A DNA stretch of 64,000 nucleotides, taken from assembly GCA_025890175.1 (NCBI GenBank), contig JANPYM010000016.1, positions 597,036 through 661,035 on the forward strand, read 5' to 3'. A program made the translations under genes and the position numbers. This DNA is from Ciborinia camelliae (taxonomy: Eukaryota; Ascomycota; Leotiomycetes; Helotiales; Sclerotiniaceae). Each line of letters opens with the position of its first letter. Position 1 is the first letter of the stretch. A model generated the notes under the pieces. That model was given only the letters and a program-made list of their open reading frames with translations, was not told where the DNA came from and did not search any database. Shown piece by piece: positions 61,520-64,000 of the stretch.

Positions 61520-63214
61520 ATGGAAGACGATACTTTTCCAGCCGGTGAGTCACGAGCCCACTGGCCATTCAGATTCCCCCTTCACATCACCTCTTGAACT
61601 TCCATCTCAACTTGAGGTATGTGTTACCCAATGATAGGATAAAATAAGGTAAATACATACCTATACACCACCAGATCAGATCAGATCTATCAGGAAGAAT
61701 CAGCAAAACGACAAACCGAAAATGTGAACCAAAAGCAGATACGTGAACCAGCCCGCACTAACCAAATCCCAGGTCTCCTGGGCACCTACTACTCCTTCCG
61801 CCACGAAAACGGCCTCTATCGTTCCTGCGCCGTAACCTCCTCCTACACCTTCACACCCACCGCCGCGCACAGCACGATTTCCCATCCCGTGGATGAATTT
61901 ACCGCGCACCTCTCACGTGGCTTGAGCCGAACGATAGAACGACACCCCTCGCTCTGTTACGGACTGCTGGGCGCCTCGAAACCGTGCCATCTGCCGGCGC
62001 GTTTCAAGAGACTTTCTCAGATCGCCTGGGATGATGTGGTGGAGATTGTCTTTGAGGAGAAATCCGACGGGGCTTGTGTTCAGGAACGGGAGACGCGGGT
62101 GTGCGCCGAGATTGGATCGGCTCACGAGCGGCTTTTTGATGATCAGCATCACAAACCTGCGTGGAGGGTTCGGGTGCTTATGTATGGGGCTCAAGATGGG
62201 ACGTGTAGAGTATATATACTCTTTCTGGCGAACCATGCGATTGCCGATGGATTAAGCTGTGCTGCTTTCCAGAGGACTTTGCATGAGCAGTTATGTCTTG
62301 CTACGGTGGAAACACCTCAGACGAGTGGTGATGTTCAATGGCCATATATTATCCCGGAGACGGTGGGGAAACCAATAGCTATTGAAGACGCCATAGATAT
62401 CAGTCCTCCGGGATGCGAATCACTCGATTTACAAGGCCCCTCGAACGAGAAGAAAGAGAAGATATGGGCGGGAAACTTCCCATGCATGCCCACAATCGCA
62501 GCATACAAATCTCTCATCCTTCTCATTACCATTTTTCCGGCGCCAGCCCAGCGAGTTTTGGAAACAAGTCGGCGTCTCAAAATTACCGTCACGGGGTATC
62601 TGCATGGTTTAATCGTCAGCTACCTTGCGCGTGCGACCGTTACAGATAACCAACTTGGTCTCAAGGGTGGGACACCTTACTCGCTGCGGAGATGTAGCAA
62701 ACTTCCGCTGGGCGAAATGGCAAATCATATCTCATCGATAACGACTCATTGGGATGCCGCATTGGTGAATCGCATGCGTCATGTGAAAGAGGAATCGTTC
62801 GAAGAGGAAGAGTTGATCGCCGCGATAGGGAATCAATTATCCGCAGAACTCTCAACAGAGCTGAAGGGAATTCAAGACCGGGGAGTGTCGCTACTGCGGT
62901 TTGTTCAAGACATCGTCGATTTAGACACTTTTTGTCGCGAAAAGCTATCCGAAGAACGATCCGAGACGTACGAAATATCGAATCTGGGAGTGGTGAAAAT
63001 GAATCAAGTTCCCGAAGAAAGTTCTTCAACACTCCGGCTTGACGGCCTGATATTCTCACAATGTGGATCGGTGCATGGTTCTCCTATTGGATGCAATGTT
63101 GCAAATCTGGAAGGGGGCCCATTGGTCATTAGTTTAACGTGGCAGAAAGGCGGGGTAGATGATGAAATAATGGAAGGGCTGCAAAATTTTTTGAAAAGTA
63201 GATTGGGAGCATAG
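61520..63214 (+). CDS. Alcohol acetyltransferase-like (BAHD/condensation-fold) protein
   Basis: An acyltransferase of the fungal alcohol acetyltransferase family (acyl-CoA plus alcohol to ester) by motif. The active site is HAIADG (HxxxD) at about one third of the protein, preceded by VYILFLAN. N-terminal LLGTYYSFRHENGLYRS and C-terminal GGPLVISLTWQKGGV follow the family. The long frame begins at 61724 with GTG and has no early ATG, so the start must be upstream. The ATG at 61520 (MEDDTFPA) with a GTGAGT donor at 61545 fits, using an acceptor at 61679 or 61703; both keep phase. The second gives about 511 aa. The choice is uncertain. HxxxD is intact; DFGWG-type motifs are not expected in this branch. 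Confidence 0.75.
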
Positions 63215-63298
63215 TCTGGTAGGAATTGGTGGATAAATAGAAACGTATGTCAATTAGTCTGGTAGGAATCGGTGGATAAATAGAAACGTATATCAATG
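63213..63298 (+). repeat. 43-bp tandem duplication at the 3' end of the acetyltransferase gene
   Basis: Unit 1 is 63213-63255 and unit 2 is 63256-63298, with two or three differences. The first unit begins within the stop codon. A further copy of the last coding bases (AGATTGAGAGCATAGTC) appears near 63330, suggesting repeated slippage here. Confidence 0.85.
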
Positions 63299-64000
63299 TT
63301 CTCAAGTAATAAAAGGGGTGCAAAAGTGTAGATTGAGAGCATAGTCAACTACCTATCTATCTGACTTAATTTCGAAAATCCACCAAAGAGAAAAAGGGTG
63401 GCAGGAATTGATGGTGACCAGAAACCCATATATATTAATATTATCAACCAATATTCCCAACCAATTTGCGCAACAAATCGCTTGCAAATGAAAAGAATAT
63501 TTGAATTCCAAGTAGGCCATCAGGAAAACTCCCCAGTGCCAAAATTCATCAGTGAGAACATCCATTCCTTCTCATAAGGATGTGCTAGTAGGTAAGGTAC
63601 CTTAGGTAGTATCCCACCACCTTCCCCCCCCCCTCTTAGCTAGGTAGAGTACAATACCTACCTAGGTACCTAGGTACCTACCTACCTACCTACTACCTAT
63701 ACACCGAGGAGTCCATTCCACATGTATTTTTTTATTTTTATTTTTTTATTTTTATTTTTTTTTTCAAAAATAAAAACAACAAAAACAACAGAAAACAACA
63801 GAAACAACAGAAACAACAAATACAGAGACAGAAAGAGAAATGCCATAAAAAAAGTTTAAAAAAACCAAATAAAAAAATCAACACATAAGTTTACTAAATT
63901 ACTATTGCCAACGGTATCCAGATTCCAAATCAAATCAAGTCAAGTTCCCTTAGCTTACCATAGCATACCTTACCTTCCTTGCCTTACCTACCTTACCCTA
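63299..64000. other. Gene-free 3' flank with low-complexity runs
   Basis: Contains stacked CCTAGGTA/CCTACCTA motifs (63655-63700), a T/A run (63725-63770) and an AACAACAGAA array (63771-63825). No gene seen. Confidence 0.6.

Overview
The window is nuclear DNA of a filamentous ascomycete, most probably a Leotiomycete such as a member of the Sclerotiniaceae. That placement rests on gene style and general familiarity, not on a search. Genes are split by short GT-AG introns of mostly 45-80 bases with CTAAC/CTGAC-type branch sites. Proteins are typical of filamentous fungi (HET domain, ABCC transporter, ankyrin protein, MYND family, inositol oxygenase). Spacers are long, A+T-rich and full of microsatellites. 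I rebuilt exons by eye. Most models close in frame and match the usual length of their family.

Layout. 1-19 kb: a phosphatidylinositol synthase copy with an in-frame stop; a class I methyltransferase preceded by a 20-bp tandem repeat; an ankyrin-repeat protein; myo-inositol oxygenase; two decayed Rac GTPase copies; a divergent pair made of a zinc polyol dehydrogenase and a KduD-like SDR; and a small Ser/Thr-rich ORF. 19-40 kb: gene-poor, with one conserved unknown protein (536 aa), one C2H2 zinc-finger protein, many simple repeats and one clear MITE. 40.7-47.6 kb: sugar transporter, PCNA, pyridoxal kinase and dUTPase, a compact housekeeping block with unusual splicing features. 49-64 kb: an accessory-looking region with a broken MYND gene, a 16-exon ABCC transporter, a HET-domain protein and an alcohol acetyltransferase-like protein.

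Functional links. Inositol oxygenase, the polyol dehydrogenase, the KduD-like reductase and the sugar porter could together serve inositol, uronate or polyol use, but they are separated by several kb and not shown to be co-regulated. PCNA and dUTPase both serve DNA replication. The ABCC transporter, HET protein and acetyltransferase are the usual contents of variable fungal regions.

I found no new multi-gene system. The most interesting items are genes or gene copies broken by in-frame TGA codons (PI synthase, MYND), the tandem Rac pseudogenes, a MITE with an internal near-perfect palindrome, the PCNA start codon split by an intron, two GC-AG introns, an 11-base micro-exon, and a 20-bp tandem array of TGACGTA-type sites.
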